Origin: Candidatus Rifleibacteriota bacterium
Lineage (GTDB): Bacteria; Muiribacteriota; Ozemobacteria; Ozemobacterales; Ozemobacteraceae
Length of the DNA: 64,000 bases
Direction: 5' to 3'
NCBI GenBank assembly: GCA_905236675.1
Contig: CAJOND010000022.1
Coordinates: 62,001 to 126,000, forward strand
Shown: piece by piece, positions 51,109-60,396 of the stretch
How the letters are laid out: each line of letters starts with the position of its first letter
Position numbering within the stretch: the stretch's first letter is position 1
Position numbers and translations under genes: made by a program
The notes under the pieces: model-generated
Told to the model about the DNA's origin: nothing
What the model saw: the letters and a program-made list of their open reading frames with translations, nothing else
Databases searched by the model: none

Positions 51109-52835
51109 TTAGCTGCCCCCTTAGCTGCAAGAGTTTCTTTAACTTTACTTTCGATTTCAGCAAGTTTTTCACTGCCCCATGGAGTATAATTCCAGTTTCT
51201 GAATTGTTCTGTCAGAGTAAAGAATGTATCACGGGCATCGGCTTTGCTAGCAAAAACAAAGTTATAAGCCAATACTTCTGTTACCATATTAAACAGGTAT
51301 TTTTGTCTTTCTACAGGACAAGCGGCATCAACTTCGTCAAAAGAGTTCTGCTGCAAATAAACATTATCAAGAAATTCAGATTTTAGATATATGATAAAGT
51401 CTTCTATAGAAGTACCTTCTTCACCTACAACCTGCATCATTTCATTTACAGTCTTACCACGTTTTAAAAAGTCGTGAGCCCAGGCAACTTTTGCAGTATC
51501 AATAATACCATCATATTTAGACCAGGATTCTAATGGGTCGATAGCCGGGAAACGTCTTGCGTATGATCTTGCATAAGACAAACCTAAGAAAGCACCAACA
51601 ACTTTAATTGTACCTTGTGTAACAGGTTCTTCAAAGTTACCACCAGCAGGGCTGACTGTTCCGCCTATTGTTAGAGAGGCTTTTTTACCGTTCTTCAATT
51701 CAACTATACCGCCACGTTCGTAGAAACGGGCGATTGAACTTTCGAGATAAGCAGGGAATGCTTCTTCACCAGGTATTTCTTCCAAACGACCTGACATTTC
51801 ACGAAGAGCCTGAGCCCAGCGAGAAGTAGAGTCAGCAAGCAGAAGAACATTTAAACCAACCTGTCTATAATATTCGCCAAGTGTAACTGCTGTGTAAACA
51901 GAAGATTCACGGGCTGCAACAGGCATACTGGAAGTATTACAGATGATGATTGTTCTTTCAATCAATGTTCGACCAGTTCTTGGGTCTGACAAATGTGGAA
52001 ATTCACGAAGTGTTTCAACAACTTCACCGGCGCGTTCACCGCAAGCTGCTATAATAACGAGGTCAACATCTGCATAACGGCTTGTATTAGACTGCAAAAC
52101 TGTCTTACCAGCACCGAAAGGTCCAGGAATACAATAGGTTCCGCCTAGCATTACAGGGAAGAAAGTATCAATAATTCTCTGTTTGGTAACCATAGGAGTT
52201 GTCGGAAGCAAGCGTTCTTTATATATACCGAGAGGCATACGAACAGGCCACTTCTGAATCATATTAACAGAAATGGTTTCACCATCTTTTTCTAATGTTG
52301 CTATTTCATGCTCAACAGTATATTTACCAGCGGGAGCAATGCTTTTTACGGTCCATTCACCACGAAGAGTGAATGGAACCATAATGTTATGATCGAAAAT
52401 ATTTTCTTTTACAAAACCAAGAACTTCAGCACAAGTTAGAACATCACCCACATTAGCTACCGGGGTAAAATCCCATTCTTTATTACGATCTAAAGCCTTT
52501 AAATAATGACCTGGTTCGAGAAAATTTCCAACTTTCTGGGCCATTTCTACCAATGGGTTTTGAAGGCCATCATAAACCATACCTATAAGACCAGGACCTA
52601 ATTCAACAGAGAGCAAATCATCTGTTACTTCGACTAAATCGCCGACCATAAGTCCACGAGTCAATTCAAAAACCTGCATATCAATCAGGTTTCCTCTAAT
52701 TCTAATTATTTCTGACATGAGTTTTACTCCGTCAGATCTGTGACAATAAGCAACTGCATTTTGGGCTACAGAACCATTAACTTCTGCTGTAACCATATTG
52801 CCATAAACTGTAACAATTCTACCTGTTAAGCTCAC
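51105..52835 (-). CDS. ntpA: V/A-type ATPase subunit A (catalytic)
   Basis: The catalytic subunit, 576 residues. Walker A is [11 protein letters not shown]. Other features are the A-type bulge domain ([23 protein letters not shown]), [50 protein letters not shown] and the [11 protein letters not shown] segment. The length and gene order match the V-ATPase type of spirochaetes, chlamydiae and Bacteroidetes. The start overlaps the DUF2764 gene by four bases and the end overlaps B. In fermenters these enzymes usually pump Na+ or H+ at the cost of ATP or run in reverse. Confidence 0.96.
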   Translation of the reverse strand: MSLTGRIVTVYGNMVTAEVNGSVAQNAVAYCHRSDGVKLMSEIIRIRGNLIDMQVFELTRGLMVGDLVEVTDDLLSVELGPGLIGMVYDGLQNPLVEMAQKVGNFLEPGHYLKALDRNKEWDFTPVANVGDVLTCAEVLGFVKENIFDHNIMVPFTLRGEWTVKSIAPAGKYTVEHEIATLEKDGETISVNMIQKWPVRMPLGIYKERLLPTTPMVTKQRIIDTFFPVMLGGTYCIPGPFGAGKTVLQSNTSRYADVDLVIIAACGERAGEVVETLREFPHLSDPRTGRTLIERTIIICNTSSMPVAARESSVYTAVTLGEYYRQVGLNVLLLADSTSRWAQALREMSGRLEEIPGEEAFPAYLESSIARFYERGGIVELKNGKKASLTIGGTVSPAGGNFEEPVTQGTIKVVGAFLGLSYARSYARRFPAIDPLESWSKYDGIIDTAKVAWAHDFLKRGKTVNEMMQVVGEEGTSIEDFIIYLKSEFLDNVYLQQNSFDEVDAACPVERQKYLFNMVTEVLAYNFVFASKADARDTFFTLTEQFRNWNYTPWGSEKLAEIESKVKETLAAKGAAK

Positions 52836-53539
52836 AGTGCCGTTACCTCCTGTAGGATTTTGCGACCCTTTTCAGGATCTAGGCGCGCATAGCGTTGGAA
52901 AATGCGCAATTCAAGCATATAAGCGACCAATTCATCAGCAGAAAATGAATAACTGGTTGCAAGACTTCTAATAAAATCTAATCTGGAAGCATCAAGAGCT
53001 CTTTCTGCTTTCATCGGCTCAGAGCTTTTTCTATACGAATCAACCAGACTAGAAGTATCATAGCTGTTATCATAACGCATAAAATCTGGTTTTAGTTCAT
53101 CTTCATCGTATTCTAAGCCAGCTCTTTTCAAACGGTCTATCATGAGATTAATTCTTAATGAATATTCCCACTTTGCCCATTCAGCCAATATTGAAGAACC
53201 TACCTGTTTACCTGTATTAATCAGCAAATTAAACCAGGATGAATAAATATCTGTAATCCAGTCAGATTCAGATTTTTCATTAAAAGTATAAAAATCATTC
53301 TGAAAATTATCAGGAAGACTCTTTGGTAGCTCAATCTTAAAAGATTTATTACCCTGCACATAATATTCCAGGGAAAAATCTTTAATTACATCTTCAACAC
53401 TTAGAATATCGACTAAATAATCTAACTTAGTGTTATTTTCTGATTTTAGAAGTCTATATGCTTCATCTATAGAAACCTTATCGCCTAAATTTGCAGGTAG
53501 CGATGGCAACAAGGTCAATAAATATTCAAAACTTGCCAC
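52832..53539 (-). CDS. DUF2764-type V-ATPase-associated protein
   Basis: A 235-residue helical cytoplasmic protein (FEYLLTLLPSLPANLGDKVSIDEAYRLL at the start, then AEWAKWEYSLRINLMIDRLKRAG, and LAYMLELRIFQRYARLDPEKGRKILQEV at the end). Its place between E and A subunit genes and its features match DUF2764, found in the same place in V-ATPase operons of Bacteroidetes, chlamydiae and spirochaetes. These operons lack separate C, F and G genes, so it may take the place of subunit C. Its start is 20 bases after the E gene. Confidence 0.82.
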   Translation of the reverse strand: MASFEYLLTLLPSLPANLGDKVSIDEAYRLLKSENNTKLDYLVDILSVEDVIKDFSLEYYVQGNKSFKIELPKSLPDNFQNDFYTFNEKSESDWITDIYSSWFNLLINTGKQVGSSILAEWAKWEYSLRINLMIDRLKRAGLEYDEDELKPDFMRYDNSYDTSSLVDSYRKSSEPMKAERALDASRLDFIRSLATSYSFSADELVAYMLELRIFQRYARLDPEKGRKILQEVTAL

Positions 53540-53559
53540 TATATAAAACCGCCTTTTCT

Positions 53560-54150
53560 TCAGGCTTCAAGTAACTTTTTGAGTTCTGGAGAAAGAAGTT
53601 TTCTGAAAGTTTCAGTTAAAGATTCATCAGTAACTTCAAATACTTCATTTTCGCCAACAATATGTGCTTCAAAACCAGCTTTCTTTAAACCAGAAGTCAG
53701 TTTTGCTGTAGCACCACTATCTTTAAACGATGCTAATACTACATCTGCAAGAGGTTTAGCAATCTTTTCACTTAAAGCAACTTCCCAATTGCTTCCTACT
53801 TGTTGGCTCTTTAATAATTCAGTAATAGCAACTCTAAGGACTTCTTTTTCGTTTAATGATTCTGCAACTTTACCATTAAGAAGAGTTGTACCTATTTCTT
53901 CAATCTTCTTTTTAAGACCAATAACTATATCTCTTGCAACCATCCTCATTTCTGATTCAGAAGATGCCTTGTTTTGAGCAATCCTGTTCTGAGCTTCCTT
54001 TTCTACCTTTGAAGCTTCTGATTTGGCAGAACCGATAATCTTTTCTGCTTCTTTGCGGGCATCAGCGAGAATTTTGGCTGCTTCTTCCTTTGCGGCTTCT
54101 ATGCCATCTTCTCTGAGTTGTTTTGCAAAAGAGGCAACATCCGTTCCCAT
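53560..54150 (-). CDS. ntpE: V/A-type ATPase subunit E (peripheral stalk)
   Basis: A 196-residue protein with a long N-terminal helix of Ala, Lys and Glu (REDGIEAAKEEAAKILADARKEAEKIIGSAKSEASKVEKEAQNRIAQNKA), then a mixed C-terminal domain. This is the stalk subunit of V/A ATPases. AGGAG lies about eight bases before ATG 54150. It is the first gene of the operon and follows a good promoter at 54197-54225. Confidence 0.85.
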   Translation of the reverse strand: MGTDVASFAKQLREDGIEAAKEEAAKILADARKEAEKIIGSAKSEASKVEKEAQNRIAQNKASSESEMRMVARDIVIGLKKKIEEIGTTLLNGKVAESLNEKEVLRVAITELLKSQQVGSNWEVALSEKIAKPLADVVLASFKDSGATAKLTSGLKKAGFEAHIVGENEVFEVTDESLTETFRKLLSPELKKLLEA

Positions 54151-54196
54151 TATTATTTTCTCCTTAGGTCTTTAACTTTACAAATTTAACTGTAAG

Positions 54197-54225
54197 TATA
54201 TAACCTTAACTTTGTTTTTTGTCAA
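54197..54225 (-). promoter_or_regulatory. Promoter of the V-ATPase operon
   Basis: On the minus strand a perfect TTGACA (54220-54225), a 17-base spacer and TATATA (54197-54202). It is 47 bases upstream of the E gene start. Confidence 0.8.
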
Positions 54226-54377
54226 CCTTTTAACTATTAAGCTTAACAAAAACCTTTGCTAACTCTTTTGTTTATAGGACTTTGTAACCTTATTACTCAA
54301 TTATCAACATTACTAAAATTATATGGCTAAACTTTAATCATAAAATCAGATAAGTCATAACCATGTATTAAAACAAC

Positions 54378-55085
54378 TTAATTCTTCTGATGAGCATCAT
54401 CTATGATATTATCATCGGGGACTATTCCTCTAAATATATCCAAACACTTATCTAAAAAGCCAAGTCTTTCATTGATATTTAATAATTTATCATTAGAAAC
54501 AATAAAACAGTTTTTAAAACCCTCGTAAATATAGCCTTTAACGTGTTTTTTCACAAAAGTATTTCTTCTTCCTCTATCAAAAAAATCCCGAACTTTTTCT
54601 TCCGATGCACCAAAAAGGATAAATTTATTAGAAAATTCAGAATCTTCAGTGAAATTAATATCTTCCCCTGCTTTGCTATCAATTATGTGGTCAAACAATA
54701 TGCTTTCATCTCTAATGTAAAAATGAGGGAACTTTATGTTTTCCTTACTTATTATACAAATTGTTTTTACAGTAACATTATTAACTCTACCCGATTTAGT
54801 ACTGTTAGAAAAATCAAATAGATAATATTTAAAACCGTTTTTTTCTCCAGACATCAAAGCAATTGCGTTGTTTTCACCATTTTTACTTAACAGAATAGAG
54901 CCTTCTTTCGTTATCTCTGGTAAAAAATCTAATTTAAGCTCAGAATATTCTATTCCGTTCCTTTTACTATAGTATTCTATTTGCTTTTTCCTTTTATTTT
55001 CTAATTCTTTTCGTATAAAATAAACTACTAAAACGACAACAACAAAAGAAATAAAAACAATTGTTTTATATTCTTCAGGACTCAT
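54378..55085 (-). CDS. Hypothetical membrane-anchored protein
   Basis: A 235-residue protein with one N-terminal membrane helix (TIVFISFVVVVLVVYFI) and a basic stop (RKELENKRKKQIEYYSKRNG), then a cytoplasmic globular domain. The domain has alternating beta strands (FKYYLFDFSNSTKSG, TVKTICIISKENIKFPHFYIRDE) and an FILFGASEEKVRDFFD segment. The layout resembles small membrane-tethered domains that follow the pattern strand-FYIRxE, but I do not recognise a named family. It stands alone between the V-ATPase and hpf promoters and has no clear partner. Confidence 0.7.
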   Translation of the reverse strand: MSPEEYKTIVFISFVVVVLVVYFIRKELENKRKKQIEYYSKRNGIEYSELKLDFLPEITKEGSILLSKNGENNAIALMSGEKNGFKYYLFDFSNSTKSGRVNNVTVKTICIISKENIKFPHFYIRDESILFDHIIDSKAGEDINFTEDSEFSNKFILFGASEEKVRDFFDRGRRNTFVKKHVKGYIYEGFKNCFIVSNDKLLNINERLGFLDKCLDIFRGIVPDDNIIDDAHQKN

Positions 55086-55237
55086 ATAAAAAGAAGTTCC
55101 CTTCCAGCAAATTCTTAATCAAATAAGATTACTTACTTCATTCATGAATAACTAATCTTAAATCTTATTTCATCATATTTCAAGTTATAGAAAATATATT
55201 AGTTGTAAGTTGGTTTTCTCTGATTATAATATCTCTC

Positions 55238-55266
55238 TTGACACTAACTTTTTACTATGTTAGTAT
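55238..55266 (+). promoter_or_regulatory. Promoter of hpf
   Basis: A perfect TTGACA (55238-55243), a 17-base spacer and TAGTAT (55261-55266), about 60 bases before the preferred start of hpf at 55325. Confidence 0.8.
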
Positions 55267-55324
55267 CGAACTAGTGACAAAATTTGAGGTACCGTCTATA
55301 TCCATTTATTACATGGAGGATTTT

Positions 55325-55915
55325 ATGCAATTTGTAGTCAAGGGTAAGAATCTTCAACTAACTGAAGCTCTTAAAGACTATTCCGAAAAGAAGCTTTCCG
55401 TAACAAAAAAATACTTCGATGATGATGTTGAAGTAGATGTAACTCTTGCAGTAAAAGATTCCAAAGATACAAGCCGCAGTAAAGTATGTGAAGTTACTGT
55501 ATGGGCCAAAGCTATCGGCAATCCAATACACGCTCGTGCTGTTTCAGAAGATCTTTATGCTTCAATAGATATGGTCGTAGAAAAAATCGAAAGCCAAGCA
55601 AAGAAATACAAAGGGAAAATAACTTCTAGAAGAAGAAACAACAAAGGCGTTGACAAACAGGCAACCCATACTATTCTTTCTTTTGGTGAAGACTTTGCCG
55701 AAAGAGCAGAACAAGATGCTCCTGCTGAAGCTAGTCCCAAAATCATACGCAGTGGAACATTCCCAATGCGTCCAATGTATTCTGATGAAGCCGCTGAACA
55801 GCTTGAACTTTTTGGTCAAGATTTCTTTGTATTTTATAATGCAGAAACAAATAAGGTTAATGTAATCTATCGCCGTGGCGATGGTAATTTCGGTTTGATT
55901 GAACCAGAATACTAA
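55325..55915 (+). CDS. hpf: Ribosome hibernation promoting factor, long form
   Basis: A 196-residue long-type HPF. The N-terminal domain (MQFVVKGKNLQLTEALKDYSEKKL to VVEKIESQAKKYKGKI) binds the 30S decoding region. After a linker, the C-terminal domain (IIRSGTFPMRPMYSDEAAEQLELFGQDFFVFYNAETNKVNVIYRR) dimerises and makes 100S ribosomes. The start is set at ATG 55325, with GGAGG seven bases upstream. A longer frame from 55238 would begin inside the promoter. The promoter suggests independent control of the gene, which is usually induced in stationary phase. Confidence 0.95.
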   Translation: MQFVVKGKNLQLTEALKDYSEKKLSVTKKYFDDDVEVDVTLAVKDSKDTSRSKVCEVTVWAKAIGNPIHARAVSEDLYASIDMVVEKIESQAKKYKGKITSRRRNNKGVDKQATHTILSFGEDFAERAEQDAPAEASPKIIRSGTFPMRPMYSDEAAEQLELFGQDFFVFYNAETNKVNVIYRRGDGNFGLIEPEY

Positions 55916-55957
55916 TAGTCAGTCAGCTCCTTAACAGCTAACGGGAGGAAGTAGTCC

Positions 55958-56413
55958 TTGGAACTTAGTGAATTTATATCACCTCAGTTAACAAAACTAG
56001 AATTAACCTCTACTAGCAAGCTTGATGCAATAAAAGAACTTATTGATATGCTTAATGCTGGTGGTTATCTGACAGATGCAGATGAATTCTTGAAATCTGT
56101 TCTTGAAAGAGAAAAAGTTGGCTCTACCGGTATAGGTAAAGGTATTGCTATACCACATTCAAGGGCGGTTACTGTTAAAGAAGTTGTTGTAGCTATTGGT
56201 CGTTCTACAGCAGGAATAGAGTTTGATGCACTTGACAATCGGCCTGTGCATTTGATTTTTCTTATAGCTGCACCTATAGAATCTGGAGGTCTTTATCTGA
56301 AAGCTCTTGCCAGATTATCTAGACTGCTTCGTTATCAAGAGTTTAGAAACGAGCTTATGGGAGCAGAAAAAGTTGAAGAAATAATTAATATTATTTCTTC
56401 CGAAGAAAAATAA
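55958..56413 (+). CDS. PTS EIIA type-2 domain protein
   Basis: A 151-residue EIIA of the fructose/mannitol/Ntr class. The phosphorylated His is in GIGKGIAIPHSRA. The rest matches the family (LTSTSKLDAIKELIDMLNAGGYLTDADEFLKSVLERE, FLIAAPIESGGLYLKALARLSRLL). The start is TTG 55958 with GGGAGGA eight bases upstream. It stands without PTS transporter genes and next to hpf, as PtsN does in many genomes. A regulatory rather than sugar-transport role is therefore more likely, but not shown. Confidence 0.9.
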   Translation: MELSEFISPQLTKLELTSTSKLDAIKELIDMLNAGGYLTDADEFLKSVLEREKVGSTGIGKGIAIPHSRAVTVKEVVVAIGRSTAGIEFDALDNRPVHLIFLIAAPIESGGLYLKALARLSRLLRYQEFRNELMGAEKVEEIINIISSEEK

Positions 56414-56445
56414 AATTCATTAAAATAATGAAATTCTGAATTTAT

Positions 56446-56474
56446 AAGCGCGGGATTTCTTTAATCTCGCGCTT
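56446..56474 (+). terminator. Hairpin before secA, possible terminator or attenuator
   Basis: AAGCGCGGGATT pairs with AATCTCGCGCTT (one G-T pair). The T-run is poor, so part of the transcription may read into secA, whose ribosome site lies just after it. Confidence 0.5.
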
Positions 56475-56501
56475 GTAATTTTGAAAGGGGTTCTTTTCGT
56501 A

Positions 56502-59306
56502 ATGTTTGGTTGGTTTTATAAGCTTTTAAGGTTGATAATTCCAGATTTCAACAAAATGCAATTGGATAAACTAGAAAAAATTGCTTTAAATGTCAATGAT
56601 TTGGAAGAAAAATACAAAAATCTAACAGATGAACAATTAGCAGGCAAAACAGAAGAGTTTCGTAAGGAACTTTACGATGGACTCCCACTTGAAGAAATAA
56701 AAGAAGAAGCATTTGCCGCAGTAAGAGAAGCAAGTAGACGTGTATTGAATATGCGTCATTATGATGTCCAGATTATTGGTGGACTAGCTCTACATGATGG
56801 CAGAATAGTTGAAATGAAAACAGGTGAAGGTAAAACCCTTGTAGCAACCCTTCCCTTATACTTAAATGCTTTGGAATTAAATCCTCAATGGTTAAAACTA
56901 GCCAAAGAAATTGGACAAAAAGAATTTAAACCAATATATGATGAAAAGAACGGTGTTTGGATTCCTGTTGGTCGTGGAGCTTTACTGGTAACAGTCAATG
57001 ATTACCTTGCAAAACGTGACTCTGAATGGATGGGAAAAATATTCAAATTCCTAGGAATGACCGTAGGATTAAATATTCATGGTCTGGATGCGGAAGAAAA
57101 GCGTGCTGCATATGCTGCAGATATAACATACGGCACTAATAACGAATTTGGATTTGACTATCTTCGTGACAATATGGCACTTTCAGTTGCAGAATGTGTT
57201 CAACGTCCTGAATTCAACTATGCAATAGTAGATGAAGTTGACTCTATTCTTATTGATGAAGCCAGAACCCCCTTAATTATTTCAGGACCTGCCGAAAAAG
57301 CAACTTCTCTTTATTATATTTTTGCTAAAGTCGCTAGAGATATTTTAAAAGAAGAAACCGAAGAAATGCAGGAAAAGGGGCTGAAAGGCGATTATACCGT
57401 TGATGAAAAGAATCATGGTATTTCCATTACTGAACAAGGTATTACCAAAGTTGAAAAAGCTCTAGGCATAGAAAATCTATATGCCGATAACAACATGGAT
57501 TCGGTTCATCACTTACAAAATGCTTTAAGAGCTAAACATTTCTTCCACAAAGATAAAGAATATATTGTCAGACCAAGAGAAGATGGACGAGGTCAAGAAG
57601 TTGTAATCGTTGATGAATTTACGGGCCGTTTAATGTTCGGACGTAGATATTCCGATGGTTTACACCAAGCTATTGAAGCAAAAGAAGGTGTTCCTATACA
57701 GCAGGAAAACCAGACTTTGGCTTCCATTACTTTCCAGAATTACTTTAGATTGTATCGAAAATTGGCTGGTATGACAGGTACAGCTGAAACAGAAGCAAAA
57801 GAATTTAAAGAAATTTATAAATGCGAAGTTGTTGTTATTCCACCAAATAAACCCTGTATTAGAAAAGACCTTCCTGATGTTATCTATAAAACCGTTAAAG
57901 AAAAGTTTAACGCAATCGTTGATCATATAATAGAAATACACAAAACAGGCCAACCTGTTTTAGTAGGTACTATTTCTATTGAAAAATCAGAATTGATTGC
58001 TGCTATGTTAAGAAAACGTGGTTTTTCATGTCAGGTTTTAAATGCAAAATATCATGAAATGGAAGCAGAAATAGTTGCACAGGCAGGTCGAGAATCAGCT
58101 ATAACAATCGCAACAAATATGGCAGGCCGTGGAACCGACATCCTTTTAGGTGGGAATCCAGAAATGCTTGCCAAAAAGGAAACTAGACAAACTGAAGGTC
58201 CTGCATACGAAGAAGCTCTCGCAAAATATAAAGAAATCTGCGAAACAGAAAAACAGCATGTAATTGCAGCTGGTGGTCTCTTTATATTAGGAACTGAAAG
58301 ACATGAATCCAGACGTATTGATAACCAGCTTCGTGGTCGTTCTGGTCGTCAGGGAGACCCTGGATGCAGTCAGTTCTATCTGTCTATGGAAGATGACTTG
58401 ATGCGTCTGTTTGGTTCCGCTCGAATTGTTGGTGTAATGGAAACTCTCGGTTGGGAAGAAGGAGAACCTATAGAACACAGTATGATTACCCATTCTATAG
58501 AAAATGCTCAACGCAGAGTTGAATCATACCATTTCGATATGCGTAAACATGTTCTTAAATACGATGATGTCATGAATGAACAAAGAAAGATCATTTATGA
58601 TCAACGACGTAAGGCCTTAGAAGAAGATTCTGTTCATGATTACGTTCTTGGTATGATTGATTCTGTTCTTGAAAGAATGGTCGGTCAGGCAATAGAAAAT
58701 GTTGATCCAGACGATATAGATTACGAAGCTCTAGCAGAACAAGTTAAGAAGATTTTCCCAATTGAAGCAGTTGGCGGTAGAATAGTCAGAGGCAAATCAA
58801 AAGGTGAACCTGGACAGCTCTGTACCTACCAGAAAAGAGAGCTATTTGAAGAATTACAAAGACGTGTTCTTAATAAACTTCAGGAAAAAATTGATGAAAT
58901 CGGTGAAAAAGATTTTTATCAAATGGAAAAGTTCTTACTTCTACAAATTGTTGATGCTAAGTGGAAAGACCATCTGCACAATATGGATACTCTTCAAGAT
59001 GGTATACATTTGAGAAGCTGGGGTCAGAGAGATCCTTTGGTAGAATACAAAATCGAAGGTTTTGATATGTTCCAGGACATGATAGAAACTATTCGAGAAG
59101 ATGTTCTTTACTATATGTTCAGAGTAACTTATTCGCATTCTGAAGAAAGAGAAGCTCAGGAACGACATGAAGCAGAAATGCAGTATAACCGTTCCGAAGA
59201 AGAATTGCCAAATACTCCAGCAGTAAAGCAAATAGAACCTTCTAGAAATGATCCATGCCCATGCGGTAGCGGTAAAAAATACAAAAATTGCTGTGGCGCA
59301 AAGTAA
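56502..59306 (+). CDS. secA: Protein translocase ATPase SecA
   Basis: The motor of the Sec export system, 934 residues. Walker A is MKTGEGKTLVATLP (about 105-118). DEVDSILIDEARTPLIISGP, GMTGTAETEAKEF, ATNMAGRGTDILLGGNP and the GRSGRQGDPG helicase motif follow. The C-terminus is the zinc-binding SEC-C tail (RNDPCPCGSGKKYKNCC). An unusual insert of about 34 residues (about 125-158, EFKPIYDEKNGVWIPVGRG) lies between LNAL and VTVNDYLA in nucleotide-binding domain 1. The start is ATG 56502 after AAAGGGG; a TTG at 56481 would add seven residues. Confidence 0.96.
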   Translation: MFGWFYKLLRLIIPDFNKMQLDKLEKIALNVNDLEEKYKNLTDEQLAGKTEEFRKELYDGLPLEEIKEEAFAAVREASRRVLNMRHYDVQIIGGLALHDGRIVEMKTGEGKTLVATLPLYLNALELNPQWLKLAKEIGQKEFKPIYDEKNGVWIPVGRGALLVTVNDYLAKRDSEWMGKIFKFLGMTVGLNIHGLDAEEKRAAYAADITYGTNNEFGFDYLRDNMALSVAECVQRPEFNYAIVDEVDSILIDEARTPLIISGPAEKATSLYYIFAKVARDILKEETEEMQEKGLKGDYTVDEKNHGISITEQGITKVEKALGIENLYADNNMDSVHHLQNALRAKHFFHKDKEYIVRPREDGRGQEVVIVDEFTGRLMFGRRYSDGLHQAIEAKEGVPIQQENQTLASITFQNYFRLYRKLAGMTGTAETEAKEFKEIYKCEVVVIPPNKPCIRKDLPDVIYKTVKEKFNAIVDHIIEIHKTGQPVLVGTISIEKSELIAAMLRKRGFSCQVLNAKYHEMEAEIVAQAGRESAITIATNMAGRGTDILLGGNPEMLAKKETRQTEGPAYEEALAKYKEICETEKQHVIAAGGLFILGTERHESRRIDNQLRGRSGRQGDPGCSQFYLSMEDDLMRLFGSARIVGVMETLGWEEGEPIEHSMITHSIENAQRRVESYHFDMRKHVLKYDDVMNEQRKIIYDQRRKALEEDSVHDYVLGMIDSVLERMVGQAIENVDPDDIDYEALAEQVKKIFPIEAVGGRIVRGKSKGEPGQLCTYQKRELFEELQRRVLNKLQEKIDEIGEKDFYQMEKFLLLQIVDAKWKDHLHNMDTLQDGIHLRSWGQRDPLVEYKIEGFDMFQDMIETIREDVLYYMFRVTYSHSEEREAQERHEAEMQYNRSEEELPNTPAVKQIEPSRNDPCPCGSGKKYKNCCGAK

Positions 59307-59339
59307 AAAACATATTAATGAAGCCTATATGTCTTATCA

Positions 59340-59819
59340 ATGACAGAAAATAGCGGAAAAAAAGAAAAAAGTTCTATTTATTTAATAGAAGCAATGATTG
59401 TTCTTGCTGTTCTGTCTACTTTGTTATTACCTTGTTTTTTTCTTATATCTGAATATGTTAAAGGTGGAACAAAGATTAAAAGTAATCTTGAGATTTTAGC
59501 TTCATTAGAAGAAAAGCTTGATATTATTCTAGCTATGCCTTTTAAAGATATTCCTGAGGGGAAAAGCCAGAATATTATTATTGAAGCCAAAAATGGGAGT
59601 AAACTTGATTTAAAAAGTATAACTTTATCTAACAAAAAAGTTGACTTTGAATGTATAGTAGAAGAGTTTCCTTCTAATTTCTCAGCGGTTAAAAGTGTTT
59701 CTTCTCATCTTGTCAACAGAATATCTGTTAAAAATGCCTTAAAAAGAATTACTATTAATGCCAAATGGGGAAATGGAGAAAATTTACAGCTGGTATCTTT
59801 TAAGGCTAATATAGAATGA
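59340..59819 (+). CDS. Pilin-like protein with atypical cleavage site
   Basis: A 159-residue protein with a type IV pilin-like N-terminus. The leader MTENSGKKEKSS is followed by IYLIEAMIVLAVLSTLLLPCFFLIS. Glu is at +5 as in pilins, but Ser replaces the usual Gly before the cleavage point. The next helix (YVKGGTKIKSNLEILASLEEKLDIIL) is typical of minor pilins; the rest is beta-rich. No good ribosome site was seen before ATG 59340. It begins 33 bases after secA and is probably read through from it. Confidence 0.7.
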   Translation: MTENSGKKEKSSIYLIEAMIVLAVLSTLLLPCFFLISEYVKGGTKIKSNLEILASLEEKLDIILAMPFKDIPEGKSQNIIIEAKNGSKLDLKSITLSNKKVDFECIVEEFPSNFSAVKSVSSHLVNRISVKNALKRITINAKWGNGENLQLVSFKANIE

Positions 59820-59905
59820 ATTACTTTTAATTGAATAAAAATTAATGTTAAAATAGGGGTTACTAGATAATAAAAGACAACAAATTACAAAAGGCTTAAA
59901 TTATA

Positions 59906-60376
59906 ATGAAATATAATAATAAAAATGGATTTGTATTATCAGTAATTATAATTATTATTGGTTTGCTTTTTGTAATTTATTTCATTGTTTCTCAATCCTG
60001 GGCTATGTCGCTTTCCAGAACCCGCTATGAAAATACTTTATACAATGCAAAAGCTTATTATATGGCTCGTTCTGGCATGGAACAGATAATATTAAAATTA
60101 GATACAATGAAAAAGTATTGTCACGAAGCTATTTTAAATCTTGAAAAAGCGCCTGTCAGTGAGAGAAATTATTTATTTTCTGTTTTTGTGGAAGATATTA
60201 TCATACCCCCTCATGATGACTATAAAAAAAATGAAAAGTTGGAATATTCTATAAATGAGTTTAATATATTTTATATAGATACTAAAAATTCGACATTAAC
60301 TTTCGAAATAAAAGTTACTGGTAAATATAGTGGGTTTGAAAGCAGTATTAAGCGTCTTGTTAGCATAAGTCGCTAA
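59906..60376 (+). CDS. PilX/GspK-like minor pilin
   Basis: A 156-residue protein. MKYNNKNG is followed by FVLSVIIIIIGLLFVIYFIVSQSWAMS, a prepilin-like leader without Glu at +5. Next is a helix typical of PilX (YENTLYNAKAYYMARSGMEQIILKLD). The remainder is beta-rich. AAGG lies about 13 bases upstream. It sits just before prfB. Confidence 0.82.
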   Translation: MKYNNKNGFVLSVIIIIIGLLFVIYFIVSQSWAMSLSRTRYENTLYNAKAYYMARSGMEQIILKLDTMKKYCHEAILNLEKAPVSERNYLFSVFVEDIIIPPHDDYKKNEKLEYSINEFNIFYIDTKNSTLTFEIKVTGKYSGFESSIKRLVSISR

Positions 60377-60396
60377 TAAAATTCAGGAGAAAGACA

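Noticed and set aside
55238-55324. A longer start for hpf at TTG 55238
   Set aside because: TTG 55238 is the -35 element of a very good promoter, and ATG 55325 has a GGAGG site and the normal family start.
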